DNA of 64,000 nt from an uncultured Clostridia bacterium (GCA_944388585.1 CALXJI010000004.1:124001-188000); one strand, 5' to 3'. Shown: positions 8,823 through 17,939, counted from the first letter of the stretch. Translations and numbers: made by a program. Notes: a model not told the origin generated them from the sequence alone.

Positions 8823-8870
8823 ATAATCCATCCTTTTTTATCAAAATTTAACCTATTTTGTCATACATTT

Positions 8871-8899
8871 ATTTTACTACATGTTATCATATTTAGCAA
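8871..8899 (-). promoter_or_regulatory. Promoter of the pyruvyl transferase gene
   Basis: Minus strand -35 TTGCTA (8899-8894), 17-base spacer, -10 TAAAAT (8876-8871). Confidence 0.5.
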
Positions 8900-8925
8900 C
8901 TATTTGTATTTTATAATTATTGCCA

Positions 8926-10002
8926 TTATGCTATATCTTTGTTTTTTAGAGGCATTTTTAAATATATTTTTTCTAATATATTAAAAATCCATTTTTGAAA
9001 AGTATTTATTGTAATTTTTTCTATTAAAATGCATATAAAAAAAACTAAAATAATAAAAATCGGTATTACTATCATTTGATATATATCATTCCACCAAATA
9101 TCTAAATTTAATATATCAAAATATAAAATTTTTCTTAATACAGATTGTTCGTGGATCACATACACTCCTAGTGTCAAAGGAACAATTTTACCAACCCATT
9201 TTTTTATCTTCGTACTTTTTATATTTATATTTTTAAAATATAAGAATAAAAATATAGAAGCTAAAAAAACTGTAAATGTATTATACCCAAATAAACTAGT
9301 ACTAAAGTCATAAAAATTAAACTTAGCAGATAAATATTTTATAAATAGTGACACTAAAAAACTACCAATTGTAATTAATAAATAAATATATAAATTTTTA
9401 TTATTATTGTAATTATCTTTCCAATATAATTTTATATATGCACCAAATAAATATAAAACAATAAACCATATAATTCCATATCCACCTGTAGAGTCAAAAC
9501 TAAAATTTCCTGGTAAAAAACTAGAAAATACTGAGAAAAATATAAAAAGTATTAATAATAGCATTTCATATTCTTTTTTTTCTAATACTCTTATAAATTT
9601 ATTAATGAATGGTGAAAGTATATATAAAAGAATATATGAATTAATAAACCAATATCTTTTAGTAAAGAATGGAAAGAAAGATTCTAAACATTCAACCAAA
9701 GAAAATTGAGTTTTATTTAAAAAAAGTAAAATCAAATATATTGCAGATGAATAAAAGAATATTTTTACCCATAATTTTAAAATTTTAGAAAATTTAAACT
9801 TCAAATCTACCTGAAAATATCCTGTAATTAATACATAACAATTAACTGCAACTATACAAAATGTCTCTAATAATAGTGCTGGCGCAATCAAATTAGAATT
9901 GTTGCTTGATAAAAAGCCACCTTGTCCTAAAATATGTAAAGATAATACCATTATCATAGCAAATATTTTTAAAATATCTAATCCCACTTTTCTCTCACTC
10001 AT
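8926..10002 (-). CDS. Membrane acyltransferase, acyltransferase family 3
   Basis: An integral membrane enzyme that transfers acyl groups to surface glycans. 358 residues with about ten hydrophobic segments. The N-terminus RKVGLDILKIFAMIMVLSLHI is shared across the OafA/WecH-type family, with the conserved Arg/Asp early and the putative catalytic His at about 23. The middle contains RYWFINSYILLYILSPFINK, also typical. AAGGAG lies well placed before the ATG. It precedes the broken pyruvyl transferase on the same strand, which supports a joint role in decorating an envelope polysaccharide. The two genes interrupt the usual rplS-rbgA neighbourhood. The acyl donor and target are unknown. Confidence 0.85.
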   Translation of the reverse strand: MSERKVGLDILKIFAMIMVLSLHILGQGGFLSSNNSNLIAPALLLETFCIVAVNCYVLITGYFQVDLKFKFSKILKLWVKIFFYSSAIYLILLFLNKTQFSLVECLESFFPFFTKRYWFINSYILLYILSPFINKFIRVLEKKEYEMLLLILFIFFSVFSSFLPGNFSFDSTGGYGIIWFIVLYLFGAYIKLYWKDNYNNNKNLYIYLLITIGSFLVSLFIKYLSAKFNFYDFSTSLFGYNTFTVFLASIFLFLYFKNINIKSTKIKKWVGKIVPLTLGVYVIHEQSVLRKILYFDILNLDIWWNDIYQMIVIPIFIILVFFICILIEKITINTFQKWIFNILEKIYLKMPLKNKDIA

Positions 10003-10040
10003 ATTATTCTCCTTATATCAACTTATAATATATATTTAAA

Positions 10041-10066
10041 CTCCCGGTATTTGAAAGTACTGGGAG
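10041..10066 (-). terminator. Probable terminator of the rplS operon
   Basis: Hairpin CTCCCAGTA / TACCGGGAG with an 8-base loop, 17-42 bases after the rplS stop. On the minus strand there is one A-C mismatch (G-U on the plus strand), and the tail is only TTTAAATATATATT, so efficiency may be partial with read-through into the acyltransferase gene. Confidence 0.55.
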
Positions 10067-10082
10067 CTTATTATATATACTA

Positions 10083-10430
10083 TTATTGTTCTATTTTTTC
10101 TCTAGTTTTAGCAGCTTTACCTACTCTATCTCTTAAGTAATATAATTTAGCACGTCTAACTTTACCAACTCTTTTTACTTCGATTTTAGCAATTCTTGGT
10201 GAATGAGTTGGGAATGTTTTTTCAACGCCAACACCATAAGATATCTTTCTTACTGTGAATGTTTCATTTAATCCACTATTTTGACGTTTTATAACAGTAC
10301 CAGTAAATACCTGTATTCTTTCTTTATTTCCTTCTTTAATTTTGATGTGTACATCTACTGTATCACCAACTTTAAACGGTACTACTTCTTCTTTTTTATA
10401 TTCATTTTCTATTGCATTTATTATATCCAT
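10083..10430 (-). CDS. rplS: Ribosomal protein L19
   Basis: Large-subunit protein at the 30S-50S interface. 115 residues, typical. Recognised by [17 protein letters not shown] near the N-terminus, [16 protein letters not shown], the [18 protein letters not shown] core and the basic C-terminus [16 protein letters not shown]. It starts 2 bases after the trmD stop, so it is translationally coupled as last gene of the ylxM-ffh-rpsP-khpA-rimM-trmD-rplS operon. Confidence 0.97.
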   Translation of the reverse strand: MDIINAIENEYKKEEVVPFKVGDTVDVHIKIKEGNKERIQVFTGTVIKRQNSGLNETFTVRKISYGVGVEKTFPTHSPRIAKIEVKRVGKVRRAKLYYLRDRVGKAAKTREKIEQ

Positions 10431-10432
10431 TA

Positions 10433-11149
10433 CTAATTTCCCTCCTTTTTTGGAATTATTTCATTATTTATTAAATCTGGTCTGTGCTGTCGTGTTATTC
10501 TAATAGACTCTTGTCTTCTATAATCAGCAATCATTTTATGATGTCCAGAAAGTAATATATCTGGAACTTTTCTTCCCTTAAATTCATATGGTTTTGTATA
10601 CTGCGGATATTCTAATAATCCATTAGTATGAGACTCTTCAAATAAAGATTCTTGATTTATTACCCCTGGTATAAGACGAATTACACTATCCATTAGAACT
10701 TGACATGCAAGTTCTCCACCAGTTAGAACATAATCTCCAATTGAAATTTCTTCTACATTATATTCATCAATTATTCTTTCATCTATTCCCTCATAATGAC
10801 CACAAATAATTATATAATTACAATCATTTTGTGATAATTTTTTAGAAATATTATAATTCAATAATTTTCCTCGCGGAGACATATATATAATTTTTATTTT
10901 CTTTTTATATTTTTCTAAAGAAAAAATTGCATAATCTATCGCATCTCCCAAAGGCTGAGCAGACATTATCATTCCACTTCCTCCACCATAAGGAGGAAAA
11001 TCTACTCTTTTATGTTTATCTTTAGTAAATTCTCTTATATCTAGCACATCAATTGAAACAACATTTCTTTCTATTGCTCTTTTAATTATACTAGTATTTA
11101 CAAAAGCATCAAACATTTCCTTAAAAAGTGTTAATACAATAAATCTCAT
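10433..11149 (-). CDS. trmD: tRNA (guanine37-N1)-methyltransferase TrmD
   Basis: A SPOUT-family methyltransferase that uses S-adenosylmethionine to methylate G37 of tRNAs and so prevents frameshifting. 238 residues. Motifs: [20 protein letters not shown] near 52, [13 protein letters not shown] near 112, and [16 protein letters not shown] near 134, which forms the trefoil-knot cofactor site. Its start overlaps the end of rimM by one base. Confidence 0.97.
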   Translation of the reverse strand: MRFIVLTLFKEMFDAFVNTSIIKRAIERNVVSIDVLDIREFTKDKHKRVDFPPYGGGSGMIMSAQPLGDAIDYAIFSLEKYKKKIKIIYMSPRGKLLNYNISKKLSQNDCNYIIICGHYEGIDERIIDEYNVEEISIGDYVLTGGELACQVLMDSVIRLIPGVINQESLFEESHTNGLLEYPQYTKPYEFKGRKVPDILLSGHHKMIADYRRQESIRITRQHRPDLINNEIIPKKEGN

Positions 11150-11655
11150 TATATTAATCCTTCCATTATATCTACAAAAATCTTCTTATTCTTAATATCC
11201 ACTTTTTTTATGACTTGCTTTATAGCTGGTAAATATACTTTTTTATTATCTTGTGTTAGCACTTCATAAACATCATTTGCTCCAGTATTATATATATATT
11301 CTAGTTTTCCAAACAAACTATTATCTTTTATATTTATAATATCAAGTCCTAATAGATCTTTAATATAATAATTATCTTCTTCAAGTTTATCTAAATTTTT
11401 TTCATCTATGTATATATATTTACCTCTAAGCTTTTCTGCTTGTTCAATAGTATCTACACCAGATATTTTACAAAGAAGCATTCCTTTTTGAATTCTACAG
11501 ACTACTTTATAGCATTCTTGCTTCATAGTTTCATCTAAGAAAATATTTTTTAATTTTTTTGCTAATTTTTCTAAATCATCTGTATATGGATATACTTTTA
11601 CCTCTCCTTTTATACCATGTACATTTACTATTTGTCCTATTAAAACACTTGACAT
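11149..11655 (-). CDS. rimM: 16S rRNA processing protein RimM
   Basis: A 30S assembly factor that binds ribosomal protein S19. 168 residues with the N-terminal barrel (IGQIVNVHGIKGEVKVYPYT) and the C-terminal PRC-barrel (YYIKDLLGLDIIN...YLPAIKQVIKKVDI). It starts 3 bases after khpA and overlaps trmD by one base, the standard arrangement. Confidence 0.96.
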   Translation of the reverse strand: MSSVLIGQIVNVHGIKGEVKVYPYTDDLEKLAKKLKNIFLDETMKQECYKVVCRIQKGMLLCKISGVDTIEQAEKLRGKYIYIDEKNLDKLEEDNYYIKDLLGLDIINIKDNSLFGKLEYIYNTGANDVYEVLTQDNKKVYLPAIKQVIKKVDIKNKKIFVDIMEGLI

Positions 11656-11658
11656 ATT

Positions 11659-11907
11659 TTAATTATTCTCCTTTGTTTCCTCAACATCTACAGAGACTTT
11701 TTTTGATTCTTTTGCAGCATATGCATAGATAATTTCTCTTATAGAACGAATTATTCTTCCTTCTTTTCCAATTACTCTACCCATATCTTCCTTTGCTACT
11801 TTTAACTTTAAAGCTACTTTCCCATCATTTTCAATTTCAGAGATTTCGATCTTTTCTGGATAAGCAACAAGATTTTTAACTATGTATTCTAATAATTCTT
11901 TATACAT
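11659..11907 (-). CDS. khpA: KH-domain RNA-binding protein KhpA (YlqC)
   Basis: 82 residues that form essentially one KH domain with the VIGKEGRIIRSIREI GxxG loop at about 44-58. In Firmicutes KhpA partners KhpB in RNA binding linked to cell division and envelope growth. It lies between rpsP (13 bases upstream) and rimM (3 bases downstream), its usual place. Confidence 0.94.
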   Translation of the reverse strand: MYKELLEYIVKNLVAYPEKIEISEIENDGKVALKLKVAKEDMGRVIGKEGRIIRSIREIIYAYAAKESKKVSVDVEETKENN

Positions 11908-11920
11908 TATTCTTGTCCTC

Positions 11921-12166
11921 CTATATTTCTAATCCTGCTTTTTTAATAAGTGCCATAGCAGTATCTGTTGGCTTAGCTCCTTTTTTGATCCACTGTGCTA
12001 CTTTTTCAATATCAACTTTTAACTCAGCAGGTTCAGTCATCGGGTTATATGTGCCCACCTTTTCAATGAATCTTCCATCTGCTGGATATCTAGAATCAGC
12101 AACAACAATTGTATAATATGGAGCTTTTTTTGCACCATCTCTTCTTAGTCTAATTTTTACCATCAA
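11921..12166 (-). CDS. rpsP: Ribosomal protein S16
   Basis: 30S subunit protein. 81 residues with the diagnostic [20 protein letters not shown] start and [18 protein letters not shown] segment. AAGGAGGTGA precedes the start. It lies 33 bases downstream of ffh in the same operon. Confidence 0.97.
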   Translation of the reverse strand: MMVKIRLRRDGAKKAPYYTIVVADSRYPADGRFIEKVGTYNPMTEPAELKVDIEKVAQWIKKGAKPTDTAMALIKKAGLEI

Positions 12167-12199
12167 GTTTCACCTCCTTATAGTGAAATAAAAACAATT

Positions 12200-13534
12200 T
12201 TACTTAAATAATTTGTTCATTCCTGGTATTTTAGGATATTTTCCATTACCACTCATCATAGATTTCATCATTTTTTGCATTTGTTCAAACTGAGTTATAA
12301 ATCTATTGATATCTTGAACTTTATTTCCACTTCCCTTTGCAATTCTTTGACGACGTGAAGCATTCAAAATTTTAGGATTTCTTCTTTCTTCTTTTGTCAT
12401 TGAAGTAATAATTGCATCTATACGAAGTAATTGTTTTTCATCAATTTCAATATCTTTTATTTCTTTTGGGATGCCAGGAAGCATAGCAAGAATTTGCTTA
12501 AAAGATCCCATCTTTCTTATCTTTTTCATCTGATCTAAATAATCATCTAAAGTAAATTCATTTTTCTTTATTTTTTTCTCAAGCTCTATTGCTTCTTCTT
12601 CCTCATATGCTTCTTCTGCTTTATCTATAATAGATAGTACATCTCCCATACCTAAAATACGAGATGCTATTCTATCTGGATAAAAAGGCTCCAAATCACT
12701 AAGCTTTTCTCCAACTGATGCAAATTTTATTGGTTTTTTAGTAATGCTTTTTACTGAAAGAGCAGCACCACCTCTAGAATCAGAATCTAATTTTGACATT
12801 GTTATAGAATCTATTCCAAGTTTATCATTAAAAGCTTGTGCCACATTTACAGCTTCTTGACCAATCATAGCATCAATTACAAGCATTATTTCATGTGGTC
12901 TTATTGCCTTTTTTAATTCAACAAGTTCATTCATTAATGCTTCATCTATTTGTAGTCTACCTGCTGTATCTATTAATACTACATTACATAACTTAGAATT
13001 TGCCATCTTTATACCATTTTTTGCAATTGATATTACATCTTTATTATCTTGCTCACTATAGACATCAACATTTAAGCTTTTTCCTAAAGTTTCAAGTTGC
13101 TTTATAGCAGCTGGTCTATATACATCACATGCAACCATAAGTGGCTTTTTACCTTGTTTTCTTAAATAATTACTCAACTTTCCACATAGTGTTGTTTTAC
13201 CACTACCTTGTAGACCTACAAGCATTATTATTGTTGGTGGATTTGAAGAAAAATTAATACCACTATTGGTGTCACCTAAAAGTTCTGTTAACTCATCTCT
13301 TACTATCTTTACAACCTGTTGTCCGGGTGTTAAAGACTTCATAACATCTTCTCCTAAAGCTTTAGATTCAATAGAAGAAACAAAATCTTTAACAACTTTA
13401 TAGTTAACATCTGCTTCAAGAAGCGCGAGTTTTACTTCTCTTAACATTTCTTTTAGTTCTTTTTCTGAAATTCTTGTTTGACCTTTAATTTTCTTCATCA
13501 CATTTTGCAATTTATCTGATAAGCTATCAAACAT
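12200..13534 (-). CDS. ffh: Signal recognition particle protein Ffh (SRP54)
   Basis: The GTPase subunit of SRP, which binds 4.5S RNA and signal sequences and docks with FtsY. 444 residues: N domain 1-90, G domain with P-loop GLQGSGKTTLCGK near 107, DTAGRLQ near 190 and SKLDSDSRGGAALS near 247, then the methionine-rich M domain with the GSGNKVQDIN signature near 405. The usual TKxDGDARGG is SKLDSDSRGG here, a mild variant. It overlaps ylxM by one base. FtsY is encoded at 42.7 kb. Confidence 0.97.
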   Translation of the reverse strand: MFDSLSDKLQNVMKKIKGQTRISEKELKEMLREVKLALLEADVNYKVVKDFVSSIESKALGEDVMKSLTPGQQVVKIVRDELTELLGDTNSGINFSSNPPTIIMLVGLQGSGKTTLCGKLSNYLRKQGKKPLMVACDVYRPAAIKQLETLGKSLNVDVYSEQDNKDVISIAKNGIKMANSKLCNVVLIDTAGRLQIDEALMNELVELKKAIRPHEIMLVIDAMIGQEAVNVAQAFNDKLGIDSITMSKLDSDSRGGAALSVKSITKKPIKFASVGEKLSDLEPFYPDRIASRILGMGDVLSIIDKAEEAYEEEEAIELEKKIKKNEFTLDDYLDQMKKIRKMGSFKQILAMLPGIPKEIKDIEIDEKQLLRIDAIITSMTKEERRNPKILNASRRQRIAKGSGNKVQDINRFITQFEQMQKMMKSMMSGNGKYPKIPGMNKLFK

Positions 13535-13854
13535 TATATATCATCCTCACTTCTTAAGAGTTTTTTTAGTTGTTGTCTTTTTTTATTTAAATCTTCACTA
13601 TCACATAAATCATATGCTTTTTTCATACGCTCTATAAGAGATAAAGTTTTTGTTGTGTTTTCAAAATTTATTAATGCACTTTCGCTTGATTTTATACTAT
13701 CTCTTACTGCTTGATACGAAATATTTTTATTTTCAGCAATCTCTCTTAAAGATAAATTATATAAATAATATTCTTCAAAAATTTCTTGCTGTTTCTTAGT
13801 TAATAATTTACCATAAATATCATATAACAAAGTAAATTCTAAATTTCTATCCAT
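13534..13854 (-). CDS. ylxM: Putative helix-turn-helix SRP-associated protein YlxM
   Basis: 106 residues of the YlxM/p13 family, a small sigma-factor-like HTH protein almost always encoded just before ffh. The region LTKKQQEIFEEYYLYNLSLREIAENKNISYQAVRDSIKSS (read in pieces) is the HTH. A GTG at 13863 overlaps the AGGTGA site, so ATG 13854 is preferred. Transcription starts from the perfect promoter at 13900-13928, and the mRNA begins with a strong hairpin. Stop overlaps ffh start by one base. Confidence 0.92.
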   Translation of the reverse strand: MDRNLEFTLLYDIYGKLLTKKQQEIFEEYYLYNLSLREIAENKNISYQAVRDSIKSSESALINFENTTKTLSLIERMKKAYDLCDSEDLNKKRQQLKKLLRSEDDI

Positions 13855-13864
13855 AGAAATCACC

Positions 13865-13902
13865 TAAAAATATGTGTAAAGCTTAAAAACTTTACACATA
13901 TT
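13865..13902 (-). terminator. 13-bp hairpin between the unknown operon and ylxM (terminator and/or 5' mRNA stem)
   Basis: Perfect 13-bp stem (13869-13881 with 13890-13902, AATATGTGTAAAG) and an 8-base loop, followed on the minus strand by TTTTTA. It fits a terminator for the gene at 13991, but it also begins within the expected transcription start of the ylxM promoter, so the ylxM-ffh mRNA would open with it. The ylxM ribosome site follows directly. Confidence 0.75.
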
Positions 13903-13928
13903 ATACATTCTCACATTGATTTTGTCAA
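13900..13928 (-). promoter_or_regulatory. Consensus promoter of the ylxM-ffh-rpsP-rplS operon
   Basis: Minus strand -35 TTGACA (13928-13923), spacer exactly 17, -10 TATAAT (13905-13900): a perfect sigma-A consensus, as expected for a ribosomal protein and SRP operon. Confidence 0.9.
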
Positions 13929-13990
13929 CTATTTATTTAAAAATATTTAATTTTTAGCATATTTTATTGAATCAAATTCCAATTTTTCTA

Positions 13991-14989
13991 TTATTTATTG
14001 CTATTTAATGCTTCACATGAGTACCAATAATAATTTCCGTTGTCATCTAATTTAAAAGTGTGTTTAAATTTAACTAAGCCATTTTCTTTATATTTATAAA
14101 AAATGTTATCAAATATATGCATATCTTTCAAATCATATGGTATATCATTTTCTATACCTATGCTATTACTATTTGTCGAATACGTATATATTTGATATCC
14201 ATTATTATCATCTCCTGTAGCTTTTATATAATAATCATATAAGTATATTTCTGTACAATCATCGTTGCTTTCTACACTATCTAAAACTGTTCTATAAACA
14301 AATCCAAAACCACCACCACCAGCATAACTATGTCCATAAAAGCAATTATCTTGTTCATCATATTCAAATATAAATCCAAGGTTAGTTTCATAATCAACTT
14401 TATCTATTTCTCGATCACTACCAAATACTGACTTATAATTTCTTTCAATATCTGCAATTTCATACTTTTGTAACACACTTATTACATTTCCTGAAGTATC
14501 ATATATTTTTTGTGGCTCTAGTCTTTTAATAATTCCTTCAGATGATATTTCTATATACTCTTTATTTTGTTGCATATTAATAAGTATAAATAACATTTTC
14601 TGTCTTTGAGTAAAATCAGCTTGTGTAGTTAAATTATGATCATACATTGCTTGTGAAAAATAATTAACCGGTACTTTTTTATATAATTGTTGTACAAAAC
14701 TGCTATTTATATCTAAATTTATTTCTAATAGATAAACTTGTCCATTATTTACCTCATCATCACTTACTAGAGGTTTTGTTTCACCTATTTGATCAGTTTT
14801 TATATCTTCTATATTATTATCAAATAATTTATCTTTAAAGCACAATAAAAATATTAAACTAGCAATTAAAGCTCCAAGAATCACTAATATTATACAAATC
14901 AGCATACTTGGTCTTCTTTTATCATTATATATTCGACTTTGTATTAATTTTTCATCTTTAATATCATTATCTACTTCATCTTTATCCAT
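13991..14989 (-). CDS. Membrane-anchored protein of unknown function
   Basis: 332 residues; not recognised. An acidic and basic 30-residue cytoplasmic head (KDEVDNDIKDEKL, then NDKRR) precedes one hydrophobic segment at about 29-50. The remaining 280 residues should be extracellular, rich in Asp, Asn and Tyr, with a glycine stretch HSYAGGGGFGFVYR near 220 and a YKYKENGLVKFKHTFKLDDNG stretch (given in part) near the end. AGGAGG precedes the start. It is the last gene of an operon with the coiled-coil genes at 15025 and 15248 and ends at a strong hairpin. Function cannot be given. Confidence 0.75.
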   Translation of the reverse strand: MDKDEVDNDIKDEKLIQSRIYNDKRRPSMLICIILVILGALIASLIFLLCFKDKLFDNNIEDIKTDQIGETKPLVSDDEVNNGQVYLLEINLDINSSFVQQLYKKVPVNYFSQAMYDHNLTTQADFTQRQKMLFILINMQQNKEYIEISSEGIIKRLEPQKIYDTSGNVISVLQKYEIADIERNYKSVFGSDREIDKVDYETNLGFIFEYDEQDNCFYGHSYAGGGGFGFVYRTVLDSVESNDDCTEIYLYDYYIKATGDDNNGYQIYTYSTNSNSIGIENDIPYDLKDMHIFDNIFYKYKENGLVKFKHTFKLDDNGNYYWYSCEALNSNK

Positions 14990-15024
14990 ATACCATCCTC
15001 CTAAATGTAGATTAATATTTTAAA

Positions 15025-15258
15025 TTATTTTTTGCTTCTTTTTAGAAATTCTATAGCTTTTTTCATCCTTTTTTTGTAATCTTCAATTTCATCTTTCATT
15101 TTTTGTATTTCATCGTCAAGCTCAATTAATTGCACTTCATATAGCACGCTTATAAGAAGAGCTTCATCTTTACTTATATCTACTTCTTTTATTTTTCCAG
15201 ATTCAAAATCTAACTTTACTTTTTCTATACTATTGATAGTCAATGTATTATTTTCCAA
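15025..15258 (-). CDS. Small coiled-coil protein of unknown function
   Basis: 77 residues from a TTG start at 15258. I chose TTG because GGAG lies 8 bases upstream and no ATG is suitably placed; an ATG at 15282 would lie inside the upstream gene without a site. The protein has a short beta-like N-terminal half (NNTLTINSIEKVKLDFESG) and a C-terminal heptad-rich helix, EIQKMKDEIEDYKKRMKKA. Its first 11 bases overlap the end of the large coiled-coil gene, so translation is probably coupled. Function unknown; the context suggests a partner of that larger protein. Confidence 0.7.
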   Translation of the reverse strand: MENNTLTINSIEKVKLDFESGKIKEVDISKDEALLISVLYEVQLIELDDEIQKMKDEIEDYKKRMKKAIEFLKRSKK

Positions 15259-17839
15259 TGTTATTGCTCCTTTCTTCTTCATTTATATCTTGTTCTACTT
15301 GTTTTAAATGATCTTCTATACTTTTAATATCTTTTAATGCTTCTTCTAGCTCAACAATCTTTTTATTTTTTTCATCTACATTTTCCTTATATTCAGCTAA
15401 ACTATTCTCTCTTATTGTAACTTTTCTTACTAAATCTAGTATATATTCATAATATTCTTGCCTTTTATCATTTAAATTTCCAACTTCTACTGCTTTTTGA
15501 TGAGTATTTAGTTTTTCATTAGATAATATTTCTGATAACTTCTTATCCATTATTTTCTTTGATAATTCTTTTGCATATTCCTTAAAACTTTCCACTCTTG
15601 ATTCAACATCTTTATATTCATACTCTTTTTCTACTTTATTATCTTTATTTTGAATATTTTCTTCTTTATCATTATTTTCTCTTATGTCTTCATTAGTATT
15701 CTCTTTATCATTTCTCAATTTGTTTTCATCTTTTACATTATCTTCTAAATTAATATTAACATTTATATTACTAATGTCTCCTTTATGATCATCTTTTGAT
15801 TCTACATCATTTAAAATTTGCTCTGCATTATCATTATCTATTAAATTTTCTTCATCTTTTATTATTTTCTTTTCTATATCTAAATTATTTTCTTTTGTTT
15901 CCACTTTAACAGAATTTTTCCCTATCACTTCTTTATTATCTTCCATGTTATTTTCAGTCTTAGCATTATTATCTAAGTTAGTCTTATCATTATCACCTGT
16001 ATTACTAACATTTTCTTCATAGTCATCTTTTAACAATGTATCTTTTTTATTTTGTTCTACTTCTTCATTATCTATAATACTTGCATTATCATCTATTTTT
16101 TCTACACTTTCAGAAATTTCTTTTTTCAAATTTGATTCTATATCTCTATTTTCAATAGCATCAACTTTACTTTTTAATTTAGATATTTCATCATTTATTT
16201 TTAAAATTTCTTCATCATTATCTTTTATGTCTAAATTGCTGACTTTAATATTTAAATTATTTAACTCTTCTAAAATTTCTTTATTTACATTACCATTTTG
16301 ACCTACTTCATCTATTTTTTTATTTATTTCTTCAATCTCATCTTTTAAATATGTGTCATTGTACAAACTTTTATTTTCAACATTAATCTTATCTACGTCA
16401 CTTTCTTTTGAATTTTCTTTACTACTATCTTTTTCTTCTTTAGTATTTTTTACACCTTCATCAATATTCTCAAGCTTTTTATTCTTACTATTTTTTTCTT
16501 TTACCTCATTTGCTTTTTCTTTTAATGCTTCTTTTCGTTTTTCTCTTTTTTCTTTTCTATTATTATCTTCTTGTTTTAACTCTTCTTCATTATATGGTTC
16601 AATTATACTTTCACCTTTTTCAGTGACCTGTGTTTTCAAATTTTCTATTTCTTCATTTAATCTTACAATTTCATTTTTATCTATATTAACTATTGCCTCA
16701 TTTTGTTTTTGCATATCTTGCTGAATTTTATTTAATAATTCTTCATATTTATCGCTATTTTCAGATGTTAATTTATCCATAATTTTTTCTTTATTATTTT
16801 GTAAATAATCTATATTTTTTTGAGTTTCTCCACCATCACTTTTTAAATTTCCAATATTGTTATCATCTAATTTTTCCAATTCTTGCTTTACTTTATCATA
16901 GCCTAATCTTTTTAACATGTCCAATAAATTGTCTTTTAAGAATGCATCATATATCACATTAGAATATGCTTCATTTAATTGATTTATTAAAATTTCTTTG
17001 TTGGCATCAGTGATCCTTTCATTTTCATATATAGTCTTTATTTCACTGTCTCTTAAACTTAATATTTCATCAAGTTCTTTTTTCGATCCATCTATATTAT
17101 ATGCTTTTTCTAATCCGTTATTTTTATAAACAATTTCAGGCTTTTGAGATACTATAATATCTTGATATGAAGCTTTTTCTTCCTTTCCATCTATTTCTAC
17201 AGTAAAATCTTTAGATGGAATTTCTATTAACTCATCTGTTCTTTGGTATTGTCTATAAAAGTCACTTATAATTTTATTTAGTGTGTTTTCATCTATATTT
17301 TTATCCCATTTAATAACATCAGAATAAACTTGTAAAACTGATTTTTTAGCAATATTAGGATCAATGTATTCTCCACTTTCTATATTAAATATTTCTTTAG
17401 AATTATCTATATAAGCTTTGTTTATATTATTTTCTAAAACTTGCGCTTTTGTTTCCTCATCTAAGGATAAACCATAAGTAGTAGAATTACTATTGATATC
17501 TGCCTCAAAAATTGCTTCTTGTACATCTATAGTTGACTCGATCATACAATTCATTCTTGAAACTTTACTTTCTGTATTTCTTTGACCATTTATTATATTT
17601 TCATCTAAATTAATCCTCATAAATTCCTGACCATCAATTGTTGCAGTCACTACGCCATTATTTATATTTACATCCAAATTATTTACTTTTTTTTCATATT
17701 GTGTATCTCTCATAGAATAATTTATATATTCTTTTATATAATTAGAAATATATCCTTCAAACTCATTGTCTCCAACCTTATTTTTTACTATCTTATTATA
17801 TGTATCCTGTTGTAAATATACTCTATCTTTATATCTCAT
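15248..17839 (-). CDS. Large acidic coiled-coil protein of unknown function
   Basis: 863 residues, with no signal peptide, membrane segment or family I recognise. Residues 1-330 look folded, with motifs such as TIDGQEFMRINLDENI and DFTVEIDGKEEKASY. About 330-680 is low-complexity, very rich in Glu, Asp, Lys and Asn with long heptad stretches, and 690-863 is again coiled-coil (ENVDEKNKKIVELEEALKDI). ATG 17839 is preferred over 17893 because AAAGGTGG lies just before it. A possible promoter (TTGTTT, 16, TACAAT) lies just upstream after the murD terminator. The operon continues with the 77-residue coiled-coil protein and the membrane protein at 13991. A scaffold or cytoskeleton-like role is speculation. 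Confidence 0.75.
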   Translation of the reverse strand: MRYKDRVYLQQDTYNKIVKNKVGDNEFEGYISNYIKEYINYSMRDTQYEKKVNNLDVNINNGVVTATIDGQEFMRINLDENIINGQRNTESKVSRMNCMIESTIDVQEAIFEADINSNSTTYGLSLDEETKAQVLENNINKAYIDNSKEIFNIESGEYIDPNIAKKSVLQVYSDVIKWDKNIDENTLNKIISDFYRQYQRTDELIEIPSKDFTVEIDGKEEKASYQDIIVSQKPEIVYKNNGLEKAYNIDGSKKELDEILSLRDSEIKTIYENERITDANKEILINQLNEAYSNVIYDAFLKDNLLDMLKRLGYDKVKQELEKLDDNNIGNLKSDGGETQKNIDYLQNNKEKIMDKLTSENSDKYEELLNKIQQDMQKQNEAIVNIDKNEIVRLNEEIENLKTQVTEKGESIIEPYNEEELKQEDNNRKEKREKRKEALKEKANEVKEKNSKNKKLENIDEGVKNTKEEKDSSKENSKESDVDKINVENKSLYNDTYLKDEIEEINKKIDEVGQNGNVNKEILEELNNLNIKVSNLDIKDNDEEILKINDEISKLKSKVDAIENRDIESNLKKEISESVEKIDDNASIIDNEEVEQNKKDTLLKDDYEENVSNTGDNDKTNLDNNAKTENNMEDNKEVIGKNSVKVETKENNLDIEKKIIKDEENLIDNDNAEQILNDVESKDDHKGDISNINVNINLEDNVKDENKLRNDKENTNEDIRENNDKEENIQNKDNKVEKEYEYKDVESRVESFKEYAKELSKKIMDKKLSEILSNEKLNTHQKAVEVGNLNDKRQEYYEYILDLVRKVTIRENSLAEYKENVDEKNKKIVELEEALKDIKSIEDHLKQVEQDINEEERSNNIGK

Positions 17840-17894
17840 TTTTACCACCTTTGCCTTCATTATTTTTCTCTTATTGTATTTAAAATATATCATA

Positions 17895-17930
17895 AAACAA
17901 AAAATTACTCTATACTTTCGTATAAAGTAA
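17895..17930 (-). terminator. Terminator of murD
   Basis: Minus strand stem ATTACTTTATAC / GTATAGAGTAAT (12 bp with one U-G pair) closed by a GAAA tetraloop and followed by TTTTTTGTTTT. A textbook intrinsic terminator 10 bases after the murD stop. Confidence 0.9.
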
Positions 17931-17939
17931 TTGAATTTA

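Noticed and set aside
10041-10066. Plus-strand terminator or riboswitch
   Set aside because: The hairpin pairs better on the plus strand, but no plus-strand gene precedes it; position after rplS fits a weak minus-strand terminator.
16353-16724. Plus-strand hydrophobic ORF opposite the large coiled-coil gene
   Set aside because: It is the complement of the Glu/Lys/Asn-rich low-complexity coding stretch, which reads as Phe/Ser/Leu on the other strand; no ribosome site.
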